This document shows positions 19,477 through 28,648 of a DNA stretch of 64,000 bases, piece after piece. Position 1 is the first letter of the stretch. Each line of letters opens with the position of its first letter. Location of the stretch: contig CAWHIX010000002.1 of NCBI GenBank assembly GCA_963829545.1, forward strand, positions 37,514 to 101,513, given 5' to 3'. The notes under the pieces were generated by a model. That model was not told the origin of the DNA and did no database searches. It saw nothing but the letters and a program-made list of their open reading frames with translations. Position numbers and translations under genes: made by a program. The DNA comes from JAXGXJ01 sp963829545. Its GTDB lineage: Bacteria > Actinomycetota > Thermoleophilia > RBG-16-64-13.

Positions 19477-19934
19477 TAGTAGGCCAGCAGACCGAAGATG
19501 TGGTAGAAGAACACCACCGCGAAGACACCCGCCATGATGAGCGCCGCCTCGAGCGCCCGCCTGAAGCGGCGGCAGCGCCACACGATGAGCGTGACGATGA
19601 ACACCACGGCGAACTTGAACAGGCCTGCGTAGATGGGGCTCGCCTCGAACAGCGGGCGCAGGATGGGATTGGCCTCCCCCCCTCCGCTGGCCAGCACGTT
19701 CAGGGTGAGCAGGAAGTCGGCCATGTTGAGGACGTTGACCGTGGCCAGGAGCACCCAGAGTGTACCGGGCCGCTCGCGCAGGCCGGCAAGGACGCAGGTC
19801 AGACCCCCGCTCGCGCCTCCAGCCTCCCGGCGGTCGAAGCCCGATCGCCGCTCGTGAAGCACAAGGCTGACGCGGCGCTGCCGACGGTCGACGCAGCGAC
19901 GTTGGTTTTCGCTGGAGTGCAGTTCTTCACTCAT
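19473..19934 (-). CDS. DUF5658-type small membrane protein
   Basis: About 153 residues: an Arg-rich cytoplasmic N-terminus (ENQRRCVDRRQRRVSLVLHE) followed by three hydrophobic helices. The helix pair with NMADFLLTLNVLASGGGEANPILR matches the DUF5658 pattern; function unknown. It converges on the HD-GYP gene with stop codons overlapping. A TATAAT (19943-19948 read on the minus strand) lies eight bases before the ATG at 19934, so transcription may begin at or next to the start codon (leaderless). Confidence 0.75.
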   Translation of the reverse strand: MSEELHSSENQRRCVDRRQRRVSLVLHERRSGFDRREAGGASGGLTCVLAGLRERPGTLWVLLATVNVLNMADFLLTLNVLASGGGEANPILRPLFEASPIYAGLFKFAVVFIVTLIVWRCRRFRRALEAALIMAGVFAVVFFYHIFGLLAYY

Positions 19935-19955
19935 CACCATCAATTATAGACAGAA

Positions 19956-21263
19956 TCACTCCTCCAGGGGAAGAGCGGCCACCCTCTCCATGGTCGTTTC
20001 TCGCGCCTGCCTGAGCCGCCGCCACTCTTTGAGGAGGATAGGCGCGGCGAACGTCAGACCGGCGAGCGAGACGAGGCCACCCAGGCTGATCACGTAGCCG
20101 GACATGTGGCTGAAAAGGAGTGGGGCCACGAGGGTGCCGATGAGGGCGCCCACCTGTACCGCCGACGACTCCATCCCCTGCAGGCTGCCCAACCACCGGG
20201 GCGGGACCACCTGCACGAAGAAGGCCTGCTTGGCCGGGTAGGACCAGGCGATGGCCAAGCCTTCGATGACGCTCACGAACAGAAAGAGCGTGAGGTTGGA
20301 GGTGGAGCCGTAGGTCACGTAGCAGAGGGCGGAGATGGTATACCCGACGAACATCAGTGCCCAGCGGTTGTAGCGGTCGGCAAAATACCCGCCGACGAAG
20401 GCCAGCATCATGGGCAGGGAGAAGGCGATCCACGTGAGGCCGACATAGCGCATGGAGGCCCCCAGACTGCGCAGATACAGGCTCCACAGCACCTCGAACA
20501 CTCCCATGGCGAAATGGCCCGTTCCGGCCACGATCAGAAAGGCGAGCACGGGCCGCGTGATGAGCCGGCGGAACGGCGGGTGCGGCACCTTCTCTGCGCG
20601 GCGGCGCCGGGCGTGCTCGGGCTCGCGCACGGTCAGAAGGAGCGCGATGGCGGTCAGCGCCGACAGCGCGCTGCCGAACAGGAAGATGGTGTAGAAGGCC
20701 CACTTTCCCTCTCCGCCGCCCAGCGAATAGAGCGGCCAGGCCAGCATCGGCCCCGCCACGAGACCACCGAACTGGGCTGTGGTCAGCCAGCCATAGGCCC
20801 GACTGCGCGAGCTCTCCGTGGAAAGTTCGGCCACCAGGGCCTGGCCGGCCGGCGTAACGGCCGCCGCCCCGATCCCCTCCAGGAGACGAAAGAAGATGAA
20901 CCATCCCGGATGAGTGGTAGTGACGAAGAGCAGGGTGGCCACGGCATAAAGGGCCACCCCGGCCACGATAACCGGCTTGCGGCCTATCGAATCGCTCAAC
21001 CGGCCCAGAGGAGCCGAGAACGCGAAGGAACCTACATAGTAGGCGGCTGCCACGACCCCGATGAGCCAGACAGGCGCCTCGGCCTCCTCCTGGAGAAACA
21101 CGGGCAGGTAGGGCAGGATGGCTCCGAACCCCGCCCACACGACGAAGCTGGCCGCGCAGATGATGCCCAGTTGCAGCCATTCCGTGCGTTCGGGACCGGC
21201 CCCGGCCGAGCCGGCGGCAGGGGTAGGAGCCTCGTCCTGTCTACTTGCCAGAGTACTGTCCAT
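19956..21263 (-). CDS. MFS transporter
   Basis: A 435-residue, 12-helix major facilitator. The loop 2-3 signature GRLSDSIGRKPVIVAG is clear, and the second half carries GYFADRYNRWALMFVG at the equivalent position. This is typical of drug/metabolite:H+ antiporters (DHA1-like); the substrate cannot be read from sequence. It is upstream of and divergent from the SagB-type oxidoreductase, with about 100 bp between them. No regulator gene is adjacent. Confidence 0.88.
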   Translation of the reverse strand: MDSTLASRQDEAPTPAAGSAGAGPERTEWLQLGIICAASFVVWAGFGAILPYLPVFLQEEAEAPVWLIGVVAAAYYVGSFAFSAPLGRLSDSIGRKPVIVAGVALYAVATLLFVTTTHPGWFIFFRLLEGIGAAAVTPAGQALVAELSTESSRSRAYGWLTTAQFGGLVAGPMLAWPLYSLGGGEGKWAFYTIFLFGSALSALTAIALLLTVREPEHARRRRAEKVPHPPFRRLITRPVLAFLIVAGTGHFAMGVFEVLWSLYLRSLGASMRYVGLTWIAFSLPMMLAFVGGYFADRYNRWALMFVGYTISALCYVTYGSTSNLTLFLFVSVIEGLAIAWSYPAKQAFFVQVVPPRWLGSLQGMESSAVQVGALIGTLVAPLLFSHMSGYVISLGGLVSLAGLTFAAPILLKEWRRLRQARETTMERVAALPLEE

Positions 21264-21366
21264 GTGGGAATGTTGCCCCAGGTATGATGACGAAATGCGA
21301 ACCGTGCGGGGGGCATGGTGACCTAGCCTACACCCTGTGAGGCGAGGTCAGCAACCAGGAGGGAAC

Positions 21367-22212
21367 ATGCTCGAGCATCCCGGGAAGGCGTTTCAGAGCA
21401 AGACCGGCTACAGCCGGCAGGCCATGGAAGACCACGAACTCGATTGGCGCAGCAAGCCCCCCGAGTACAAGTTCTATCCGCACGCCCCTGTCATCGCGCT
21501 TCCCGACCCTGCCCGCAAGGAAGGGGAGCGGCCGGCTCCGGACCTGTGGAGTTGTGTGGCCGACAGGAGAAGCGTCCGCGCGTTCGGCCCGACCCCACTC
21601 ACGCTGCTGCAGTTGTCGCGGGTCTTGTGGGCCGGAAGCGGCCTCACCAGTTCCTTCGTCACGCCGCGCGGACAGGACTTCTACCGAGCAGCGCCCTCGG
21701 CCGGGGCCCTGTATCCCATCGAGACCTACGTGGTCGCCAACCGGGTGGAGGGCCTGGAACCGGGCCTCTACCACTACCGGGTGGCCGGCATGGACATACT
21801 CGAGCGCCCCATGGTCGAGGGAAGCCACGCCCTGGAACAACTGCGCGCTGGCGATCTCAGCGATGAGATACGGCGGGCCGCTCTCGATCAGGCCCTATGC
21901 GCCAAAGCGGGCGCCGTGCTGGTATGGACGGCCGTCTTCGCGCGGAGTGTCTGGAAGTATCGCGAGCGTGCCTACCGCTACATCTACCTGGACGCGGGGC
22001 ACATCGCCGCCCATGTGTCGTTGGCTGCGGTGGCGGAGGGCCTGGGCAGTTGCCAAGTGGCGGCCTTGTATGACGACGAGGTCAACTCCCTGCTCGACAT
22101 CGACGGCCAGGAAGAGGGCACGCTCTACATGACGGCCGTGGGCGTTCCCGCCCGCCCCTTCGGGGGGGCCGGAAGAGTAGATCTCCGCCATACTGCCAGG
22201 CCCAAGGAATAG
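21367..22212 (+). CDS. SagB-type FMN-dependent dehydrogenase (nitroreductase superfamily)
   Basis: A 281-residue nitroreductase-fold protein of the SagB/ThcOx type, the family that oxidises azolines to azoles in ribosomal peptides. Family blocks: DRRSVRAFGPTPLTLLQLSRVLWAGSG-type N-terminus (two adjoining motifs), RAAPSAGALYPIETYVV, YRYIYLDAGHIAAHVSLAA, and LGSCQVAALYDDEVNSLL. The ATG at 21367 has CCAGGAGG upstream. No cyclodehydratase (YcaO), E1-like protein or precursor peptide is nearby, so a stand-alone redox role is more likely than RiPP maturation. Confidence 0.88.
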   Translation: MLEHPGKAFQSKTGYSRQAMEDHELDWRSKPPEYKFYPHAPVIALPDPARKEGERPAPDLWSCVADRRSVRAFGPTPLTLLQLSRVLWAGSGLTSSFVTPRGQDFYRAAPSAGALYPIETYVVANRVEGLEPGLYHYRVAGMDILERPMVEGSHALEQLRAGDLSDEIRRAALDQALCAKAGAVLVWTAVFARSVWKYRERAYRYIYLDAGHIAAHVSLAAVAEGLGSCQVAALYDDEVNSLLDIDGQEEGTLYMTAVGVPARPFGGAGRVDLRHTARPKE

Positions 22213-22330
22213 CCCCAGCGCCGCGAGACGCGCTTCGTGCGCTGCGACCGCGTCGGCTCAGCCACGCACCGGCACCGGCCCCGGGGAGGCCCCGGCGGGC
22301 CGGCCGAGCGCCGCGCCGGCCGCTATGCGC

Positions 22331-22816
22331 TCAACTGTCCGGGCCCCGTCTGGAGCTGAAGTAGTCGACAGCCGGGTCGTGGACGTAGCCGATGTGCGCG
22401 AAGAAGGCCCGCGAGGGGCCGTTGTCGGATTCGATCAGGGCGGCGATCACATCGATTCCTCGGGCGCGCAGTCCGGCTTCCACCTCGCTCACCAGCCGGC
22501 GAGCGATGCCCCGCCCCTGGTAGCCCGGGGCCACGGCGAGGCGGTTGATCCAGCCCTTGCGGCCGTCGTGGGTGCCGAAGACCACTCCGACCATCTGCGC
22601 CCCGGCGACGCCGCCGGCCCCCTCCCCTTCGTGGGCGGCAGCGGGGATATCGGCCACCAGGAAGACCCCCAGACCGAGCGCCAGTTCCGCGGCTATCGCC
22701 GGTCGACTGTCGCGGCCCAGAGGCTTGTACGGCAGGCCGGCCGCCTTCCAAAGGACCACGACGGCGTCGTAGTCATCCAGGGTGAAGGGGCGGATGGTGA
22801 CCGGCGCGGCCGCCAC
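22331..22816 (-). CDS. GNAT family N-acetyltransferase
   Basis: 161 residues. The acetyl-CoA-binding motif A reads INRLAVAPGYQGRGIARRL, and motif B follows (ALIESDNGPSRAFFAHIGY). The acceptor is unknown. The GTG start is 3 bp after the cupin stop, so the two are co-transcribed. Downstream is a GC-rich convergent gap with sagB-like. Confidence 0.88.
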   Translation of the reverse strand: MAAAPVTIRPFTLDDYDAVVVLWKAAGLPYKPLGRDSRPAIAAELALGLGVFLVADIPAAAHEGEGAGGVAGAQMVGVVFGTHDGRKGWINRLAVAPGYQGRGIARRLVSEVEAGLRARGIDVIAALIESDNGPSRAFFAHIGYVHDPAVDYFSSRRGPDS

Positions 22817-22818
22817 CC

Positions 22819-23262
22819 TCAGGCGCCGAAACCCTCGGCTCCCGCGATTCCCAACGTGATTTCCCGGCTGATCTCCCTCTCGGCGGCCTCGGCTTCCGCC
22901 TTGGTCTCGTAGACCACCTCACGCGGGTAAAGCGCCGGGCAGTGGACCGTATAGAACCTGAGGTCCTCGGTGCCGGTATTGACGATGTTGTGCCAGGCAC
23001 CGGCGGGGATGAAGCCGGCCCAGCCCTTCTCGAGGTCGTGTGTCTCTTCGACGTCGTTCTTCTTGGGCCCGAGAGTGAGGCGACCGATGCCGCTCTCCAC
23101 ATGCACGAACTGGTCGATGTTCCGATGCAGCTCGGTGCCCACCTCATCCCCCGGTGCCACACTCATTATGGTCAGCTGACTGTATTCCCCGGTGTACAGG
23201 ACTTCGCGGTAGTTGGTGTTGGTGGAGGCGAGTTCCTCGATGTTGATCGCCCAGCCGTGCAT
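22819..23262 (-). CDS. cupin domain protein
   Basis: 147 residues forming one cupin barrel. Motif 1 is GTELHRNIDQFVHVESGIGRL (read as two parts around HRN and E) and motif 2 is PAGAWHNIVNTG. The metal-binding His set is present. The C-terminal helix-rich tail (ETKAEAEAAEREISREI) is unusual. The catalytic role is unknown; it belongs to the small 'cupin, near-identical to mannose-6-phosphate isomerase-like' group. It is the first gene of a two-gene unit with the GNAT gene. Confidence 0.85.
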   Translation of the reverse strand: MHGWAINIEELASTNTNYREVLYTGEYSQLTIMSVAPGDEVGTELHRNIDQFVHVESGIGRLTLGPKKNDVEETHDLEKGWAGFIPAGAWHNIVNTGTEDLRFYTVHCPALYPREVVYETKAEAEAAEREISREITLGIAGAEGFGA

Positions 23263-23425
23263 GATGCCCCCTTCATCGCGTTTGCCAGGTGCCTATCCAC
23301 ATTCTTTCACCAAATCGGCCGAATCCGAACATCTGCTGTGAATAATCGGAGCTCAGGCCCCTGCGGAGGTGCGCCGCAAAGGACCACGACACGAGAGGGA
23401 AATCGTCAGTTCCGCTGAGCAGGCC

Positions 23426-23998
23426 TCAGAAGTGCTGCTCGATCCCTCCGAACCCGTACTGTCTCCCCCGCTCGGTCATACGGATGAAGTGCCCCAGGCG
23501 CTTCTGGAACTCCGCCGGACGGTCGCGGGCTCCTTCGATGAACCCGATGCGGATGCGGATGTAGGCCGGTGAGAAGCCCTGGAAGTTCTCCCACGCCGTC
23601 TCGCTCTGCTCGATAGCCGCCAGGATGTCGGGCGCGATGGTGAAGTTCTCCACCGACAGATCGGGCAGGGACTCGAGGACCTCCGGCATCACCCTGCCCT
23701 GCGCCACCAGGGAGCGCAGCCTCTCCAGATTCGTCTGCGAGTAGGCGCTCCCCTTTCTCCTCGGCGTGAAGCGCTGCGCATACCTGTCGGCGTCGAGGGC
23801 ACGCGCGGTGCTGTCGATCCAGCCGAAGCAGAGAGCCTCTTCGACGGCGTCGTTGTACGAGACGCGAGGCTTTCCCGTGTGCTTCTTGTAGTAGACCAGC
23901 CACACCTGTTTGGCGGTCCGGTAGTTCTCCTCCAGCCAGGCGCGCCAGGCGGCCCGGTCGACGACATGCAGGAGGTCTTCAGGGCGGGGCGGTTCCAT
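23426..23998 (-). CDS. YdeI/OmpD-associated family protein
   Basis: 190 residues, matching the YdeI/OmpD-associated family: WLEENYRTAKQVWLVYYKKHTG, ALCFGWIDSTARALDADRY (split across the conserved block), and QRFTPRRKGSAYSQTN. The C-terminal helices (FQKRLGHFIRMTERGRQYG) fit as well. The molecular function is not established; related proteins are linked to envelope stress or peptide resistance. I prefer ATG 23998 with AGGGGAG upstream; GTG 24004 is the alternative. Confidence 0.85.
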   Translation of the reverse strand: MEPPRPEDLLHVVDRAAWRAWLEENYRTAKQVWLVYYKKHTGKPRVSYNDAVEEALCFGWIDSTARALDADRYAQRFTPRRKGSAYSQTNLERLRSLVAQGRVMPEVLESLPDLSVENFTIAPDILAAIEQSETAWENFQGFSPAYIRIRIGFIEGARDRPAEFQKRLGHFIRMTERGRQYGFGGIEQHF

Positions 23999-24000
23999 CG

Positions 24001-24156
24001 TCACTCCCCTGTCACGTGTCTGGGGGCCGCCGCGCCCCTTGCGTCCGCTCCCAAGTGAGCGTCTCCCTCGGTGCGGCCGAATCCCGGAGACGCGAGCAGC
24101 ACCGTACCGAGCGCGAAGGCCAGGGCGGCAGTGAGGGCAAGGACGTAGGCCGACAT
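24001..24156 (-). pseudogene. N-terminal fragment of an EamA/DMT-type transporter
   Basis: A 51-codon frame. Its first 25 residues (SAYVLALTAALAFALGTVLL) look like helix 1 of EamA drug/metabolite transporters. The rest is polar and carries none of the other nine helices. It probably represents a truncated remnant; an independent small membrane protein is possible. Confidence 0.4.
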
Positions 24157-24227
24157 ATCAATCAGAATACCGCTATGATTCGGCGGCGTCAGGCAACAAT
24201 GAAGGACCGTGCGCGTTCGCACCGGTC

Positions 24228-25676
24228 ATGGAGCACGCAATGAGCTGGGTCTCCCTCCTCTTTATCTCGCTGGTGGTCTATTGGATCTTGGTGACGGTCT
24301 TTCTGATCGCCGACGACCGTGATCCCACTAAGACCCTTGCGTGGCTCGTATTCCTCGCCGCACTGCCCCTGCTGGGCCTCATCTTCTACCTGCTCTTCGG
24401 GCGCAACTGGAAGAAGCGCACGGCCCGGAGCGACTGGTGGAGGAAGGTCAGTGCCCTGGCCAGACCCACCATGGAGCGCGTATACGGCGCGCACGCCGCG
24501 GCAAAGGTCGAGGCCCGCGAGCTGGCCGCCAAGTCAGGACAGGAGCGACTCGTCGATGTGATAGCCGGTGCCGACAGAGCTCAGCCGCTGCCGGCCTGCG
24601 ACGTCCGCTTGCTTATCGATGGCGGCGCGAAGTTCGCGCGGCTCAAGGAGGAGCTCGCCAAGGCACAGGACAGCATCAACATCCAGTACTTCATCTGGGA
24701 ACACGATCAGTTGACGGCGGAGCTCACCGAGATCTTGTTGGAGCGCCTGGCCGCAGGTGTCGAGGTTCGCGTGCTCAACGACTTCTTCGGAAACCTTCTG
24801 TACAAGAAGGAGGAGATCGAGCGGCTGCGCGCGGCCGGAGCGCACTGCGCCTCCGATGTCAGCGGGATCCAGAAGCTCAACTATCGCGACCACCGCAAGA
24901 TAGTGGTCATCGACGGCGTACTCGGCTTCACCGGAGGGATCAACGTAGGCCAGGAATACATCGACGGGAAGCCCCGTTTCGCGTCCTGGCGCGATACCCA
25001 TGTTTGTTTCTACGGCCCCTTGGTGGCCGAGCTGCAGAAGCTCTTTGCAGTCCGTTGGCACGAGGTGACGGAAGAGGACTTGTTCCAGGAGCGGTTCTTT
25101 CCGCGAGACTACCCGGAAACGGGCCGCCGCACCCTCGCCCAGGTGGTCTCGTCCAGCGTCGAGAATCCCTGGGAGCCGGCCCATCGCGCGCATGTCGTCG
25201 CCATGTCGCGGGCGAAGGAGCGCATCTGGATACAGTCTCCGTATTTCGTGCCTTCGTCCGACGTCTATCAGACGATGATCAACGCGGCCCTCTCCGGTTT
25301 GGACATACGCTTCATGATGACCGGTGTGCCGGATAAGCGGCTGGTCTACTGGGCCGCCGAATCCTATTTCCGACCGTTCCTGCAAGCAGGTGGAAAGGTC
25401 TACCGGTACAAAGCCGGCTTCTTCCACGCGAAGACCATGACCATCGACGGCGCGCTCTGCGCCATCGGCACCATGAACCTCGATGTCCGCAGCCTCGAAT
25501 TGCACAAAGAGCTCATGGTCTGGTTCTACGACCAGGTGATAGCTGAAGAGCACGAAGACGTGTTCCGCAGGGATCTCGAAAGATGCGAGGAGATCACGTT
25601 GGAGACCGTCGCGTCCTGGTCTCGCCCGCGTCGCTTTCGTAATTCCGCCATCCGGTTGGCGTCGAACCTGATCTAG
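24228..25676 (+). CDS. cls: cardiolipin synthase (phospholipase D superfamily)
   Basis: 482 residues: two N-terminal membrane helices (WVSLLFISLVVYWILVTVF; TLAWLVFLAALPLLGLIFYLL), then two PLD domains. HKD motif 1 is NYRDHRKIVVIDG and HKD motif 2 is FFHAKTMTIDG followed by TMNLDVRSLELHKE. It condenses two phosphatidylglycerols to cardiolipin at the membrane. Length and layout match bacterial ClsA-type enzymes. It is a single gene; a TATGAT sequence about 55 bp upstream could be its -10. Confidence 0.94.
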   Translation: MEHAMSWVSLLFISLVVYWILVTVFLIADDRDPTKTLAWLVFLAALPLLGLIFYLLFGRNWKKRTARSDWWRKVSALARPTMERVYGAHAAAKVEARELAAKSGQERLVDVIAGADRAQPLPACDVRLLIDGGAKFARLKEELAKAQDSINIQYFIWEHDQLTAELTEILLERLAAGVEVRVLNDFFGNLLYKKEEIERLRAAGAHCASDVSGIQKLNYRDHRKIVVIDGVLGFTGGINVGQEYIDGKPRFASWRDTHVCFYGPLVAELQKLFAVRWHEVTEEDLFQERFFPRDYPETGRRTLAQVVSSSVENPWEPAHRAHVVAMSRAKERIWIQSPYFVPSSDVYQTMINAALSGLDIRFMMTGVPDKRLVYWAAESYFRPFLQAGGKVYRYKAGFFHAKTMTIDGALCAIGTMNLDVRSLELHKELMVWFYDQVIAEEHEDVFRRDLERCEEITLETVASWSRPRRFRNSAIRLASNLI

Positions 25677-25707
25677 AAGCTTCGGGAGCGAGCAGCCGGC
25701 GAAACGA

Positions 25708-26169
25708 TCAGTCGGCTTCGCACCTCTCCGACAGCAGGCGCGCGAGCGACTCCCTGAACCGTTCCCGGTCTTCCTCCAGGAAGGGGGAAGGCCCGACGGT
25801 GCGGCCTCCGGCGCGTCGGTGGCGTTGCTCCGCATGACGGACGGCAAGTTCCGCGTCGATGGTGGCCATCAAATACTGACGGCCCCGCGGACTCAGCGCC
25901 AGACTACCCCGGCCCAGCGCCATGGCCGCGAGGCCGATGTCGGCCGTCACCACGATGTCGCCCGGAGACAGCCGAGGCACCATGGCAAAATCGGCGGAAT
26001 CCCTTCCTGAGGCCACCTGCAGGATCTCCACTCCGGCTCGTCCGGCGTACCTGGCCAGGTTCTGAGAATGGTTCGCCACCAGCACGACGAGCAGCGAACG
26101 TGAGCGGGCTACAGAGATGGCATCCCGGGTGACGGGACAGGCATCGGCATCGACAAAGATGGTGATCAT
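25708..26169 (-). CDS. YaiI/YqxD family (UPF0178/DUF188) protein
   Basis: 153 residues from ATG 26169. It has the PIN-like fold signature ITIFVDADACPVTRD, VVTADIGLAAMALGRG, and SPRGRQYL-type central block. The family is widely conserved with no proven activity; acidic residues suggest metal-dependent nuclease ancestry. It sits convergent with cls and just downstream of the tRNA-Gln gene. Confidence 0.9.
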   Translation of the reverse strand: MITIFVDADACPVTRDAISVARSRSLLVVLVANHSQNLARYAGRAGVEILQVASGRDSADFAMVPRLSPGDIVVTADIGLAAMALGRGSLALSPRGRQYLMATIDAELAVRHAEQRHRRAGGRTVGPSPFLEEDRERFRESLARLLSERCEAD

Positions 26170-26239
26170 CCGCAGACCATCCCGGGTGCGGACGCGGCGC
26201 GCGCACCCGGCGCGCGCCCGACCGTCACGAGAAGAGAGG

Positions 26240-26310
26240 CTGCCCGACAAGGATTCGAACCTTGGCTAACTGATCCAGAGTCAGTCGTGCTACCGTTACA
26301 CCATCGGGCA
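26240..26310 (-). tRNA. tRNA-Gln (anticodon CTG)
   Basis: Read on the minus strand: acceptor TGCCCGA pairs with TCGGGCA. The anticodon stem ACTGA/TCAGT encloses loop CTCTGGA with anticodon CTG, and the T-arm contains GGTTCGAATCC. CCA is not encoded. It lies about 110 bp downstream of glnS on the same strand, so the synthetase and its own tRNA are neighbours. Confidence 0.93.
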
Positions 26311-26419
26311 AAATGGTCGATGCGCCGCGTCAGAATGGGGACCACGGGCCACCGAGGGCGCATCGGCAGCGAGTTTACCATCGCGGCGCCGCTCAAGCCC
26401 AGCGCGTCATCACCGGTGA

Positions 26420-28300
26420 TCAGCCCCGACCCTGTTTCTTCTCGATCTTGACCCACGCATCCTTCAAGGTCACGGCGCGGTTGAACACCGGGGTGCCGGG
26501 CCGGTGGTCTTCGGCATCAGCACAGAAGTAGCCCAGCCGCTCGAACTGATAGCGCGCCCCCGGGGCGGCTGCCGCCAGCGAGGGCTCGAGCTTGCAGCCC
26601 CGCAGGGTCTCCAGCGAATGCGGGTTGAGAGTCTGGGTGAAGTCCTCCCCCTCGGGCACGTCGTCCGGGTTCTCGACCGAGAACAGCGTGTCGTAGAGGC
26701 GCACCTCGGCGTCCACCGCGTGCTCCGCCGACACCCAGTGGATAGTGGCCTTGACCTTGCGCCCGTCAGGCGTGTCGCCGCCGCGCGTAGCCGGATCGTA
26801 CGTGGCCCGCACCTCGACTATCTCTCCGGTCTGAGGATCCTTCACCACCCCGGTACAGGTGATGAGGTAGGCGGAACGGAGCCGCACTTCCACGCCCGGA
26901 CTCAAACGGTGATATTTGGGAGGCGGCACCTCGCGAAAGTCGTCCTGCTCGATGTACACGACTCCGGAGAAGGGCACTTTGCGCGTGCCCATCCCGGGAT
27001 CCTCAGGATTGTTGACAGTCTCGAACTCCTCCGTCTGACCCTCGGGGTAGTTCTCGATGACCACCCGAAGCGGCCGCAGCACTGCCATGGCTCTTGGGGC
27101 CCGTCGGTTGAGGTCGTCGCGCACGAAGTGCTCCAGCAGGCCTAGTTCCACCATGTTCTCGCGCTTGGCGACCCCGATACGGTCGCAGAAGGCGCGGATG
27201 GCCTCCGCGGGATAGCCGCGCCGGCGCATACCCGAGATGGTGGGCATGCGCGGGTCGTCCCAGCCGTGCACCAACCCTTCCTGGACGAGCCGGAGCAGCT
27301 TGCGCTTGCTCATGATCGTATAGGTGACGTTGAGGCGCGCGAACTCGCGCTGACGCGGGTGGACGCGGGGCAGATCCAGAGCCTCCAGGATCCACTCGTA
27401 GAGCGGCCGGTGCACCTCGAACTCGAGCGTGCAGATACTGTGCGTGATGCCTTCGATGTAGTCGCTGAGGCCGTGGGCGAAGTCGTACATGGGATAGATG
27501 CACCAGGCGTCGCCCGTATGGTGGTGCGAGGCGTGGCGGATGCGATAGAGCACCGGGTCGCGCAACCAGACGTTGGGCGCGCCCATGTCGATCTTGGCCC
27601 GCAAAGTGCAGGCGCCGTCCGGGAACTCGCCGGAGCGCATGCGCCGGAACAGGTCGAGGCTCTCCTCCACGGAGCGGCCGCGGTAGTGGCTCTCCTCCCC
27701 CGGGCGGTCGGGCGCGCCGCGCATGGTGTCGACCTCTTCGGCCGAGTGGTCGCAGACGAAAGCCTTGCCCCGGCGGATCAACTCGAGGGCGTACTCGTAG
27801 AGCGGCTCGAAGTAGTCGGAGGCGTAGAAGGGCTCCAACTCCCGGCCAGCGGTGTCGGCCGGCATTATCGCGGGAAGGTAGAAGTCCTCCCGGCCGCCAG
27901 CATCGCGCGTCTCCGCCACCCCGCCGGTCGGCTTCAGACCCAGGCAGTGGTCGGCCCAGCCGTCGATGAGCCACTTCACGTCCGTGGTTATGGAGTCGAC
28001 GTACTCGACATCTTCCTTGGTGGGGTTGGTGTCGTCCATGCGCAGATTGCATTGGCCGCCGTATTGGCGGGCGATGCCGAAGTTGAGGCAGATGGACTTG
28101 GCGTGGCCGATGTGGAGATAGCCGTTGGGCTCGGGTGGGAAGCGCGTGACCACAGCCGTGATGCGGCCCGAGTCCAGGTCTTGCTGGACGATCTCCCGGA
28201 GAAAGTCCTGACGCTCGACCTGCTGGTCCTGGCGCTCCTGCCCCTGCTGGTCCTGGGTCGCGCTCGGGTCCGGCACTGGGGCGCCTGCTCCACCGGTCAT
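26420..28300 (-). CDS. glnS: glutamine--tRNA ligase
   Basis: Class I synthetase that charges tRNA-Gln directly. 626 residues. Signature HIGH motif in PPEPNGYLHIGHAKSIC (residue ~60), the KMSKS-equivalent IMSKRKLLRLV, and the tandem anticodon-binding beta-barrels after residue ~360. There is a charged, Gln-rich N-terminal leader of ~30 residues. Most Actinomycetota make Gln-tRNA by the GatCAB route, so this gene with its adjacent tRNA-Gln suggests lateral acquisition. It is solitary in its transcription unit except for the tRNA. Confidence 0.95.
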   Translation of the reverse strand: MTGGAGAPVPDPSATQDQQGQERQDQQVERQDFLREIVQQDLDSGRITAVVTRFPPEPNGYLHIGHAKSICLNFGIARQYGGQCNLRMDDTNPTKEDVEYVDSITTDVKWLIDGWADHCLGLKPTGGVAETRDAGGREDFYLPAIMPADTAGRELEPFYASDYFEPLYEYALELIRRGKAFVCDHSAEEVDTMRGAPDRPGEESHYRGRSVEESLDLFRRMRSGEFPDGACTLRAKIDMGAPNVWLRDPVLYRIRHASHHHTGDAWCIYPMYDFAHGLSDYIEGITHSICTLEFEVHRPLYEWILEALDLPRVHPRQREFARLNVTYTIMSKRKLLRLVQEGLVHGWDDPRMPTISGMRRRGYPAEAIRAFCDRIGVAKRENMVELGLLEHFVRDDLNRRAPRAMAVLRPLRVVIENYPEGQTEEFETVNNPEDPGMGTRKVPFSGVVYIEQDDFREVPPPKYHRLSPGVEVRLRSAYLITCTGVVKDPQTGEIVEVRATYDPATRGGDTPDGRKVKATIHWVSAEHAVDAEVRLYDTLFSVENPDDVPEGEDFTQTLNPHSLETLRGCKLEPSLAAAAPGARYQFERLGYFCADAEDHRPGTPVFNRAVTLKDAWVKIEKKQGRG

Positions 28301-28606
28301 CGTTGCTCCTCACTGTTCGGCTGTGGGGCGCTGTCGGCTCCAGCGCGCTCGATCGAAGGCCTCTTTGTCCAAGGCCTCTTTGTCTCACAAGGCCCGGGTC
28401 GGGTCAAGGTCGACCGGGCGATGAGCGGCATAGTCGGTCCGGCCGAAGGAGCTACATTCTGAAGAGTCCCACCCCTCCGGCGACGAGAAGGAGGTCGAAC
28501 AAAGTATTCGTTCGCGATGAGTTCCGGTCGCCCGCCGCCCACTCGCCGTGTCGTCCGCCCAGGTGACCGTCGTATAATTCCCACATCCACCTGAGAGCGA
28601 GGCCCC
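28301..28606. other. intergenic region between divergent glnS and GH3 genes
   Basis: About 300 bp without a convincing gene. It contains a perfect TATAAT on the plus strand at 28573-28578 for the GH3 gene. No T-box or other aminoacyl-tRNA-sensing leader is evident for glnS. Confidence 0.5.
28573..28578 (+). promoter_or_regulatory. -10 element for the GH3 gene
   Basis: Consensus TATAAT about 30-75 bp before the candidate GH3 starts. No good TTGACA is visible 17 bp upstream. Confidence 0.5.
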
Positions 28607-28648
28607 ACGACGACTGTAGCACCACAGATCGAAGCCCGCGCCCGCGAA

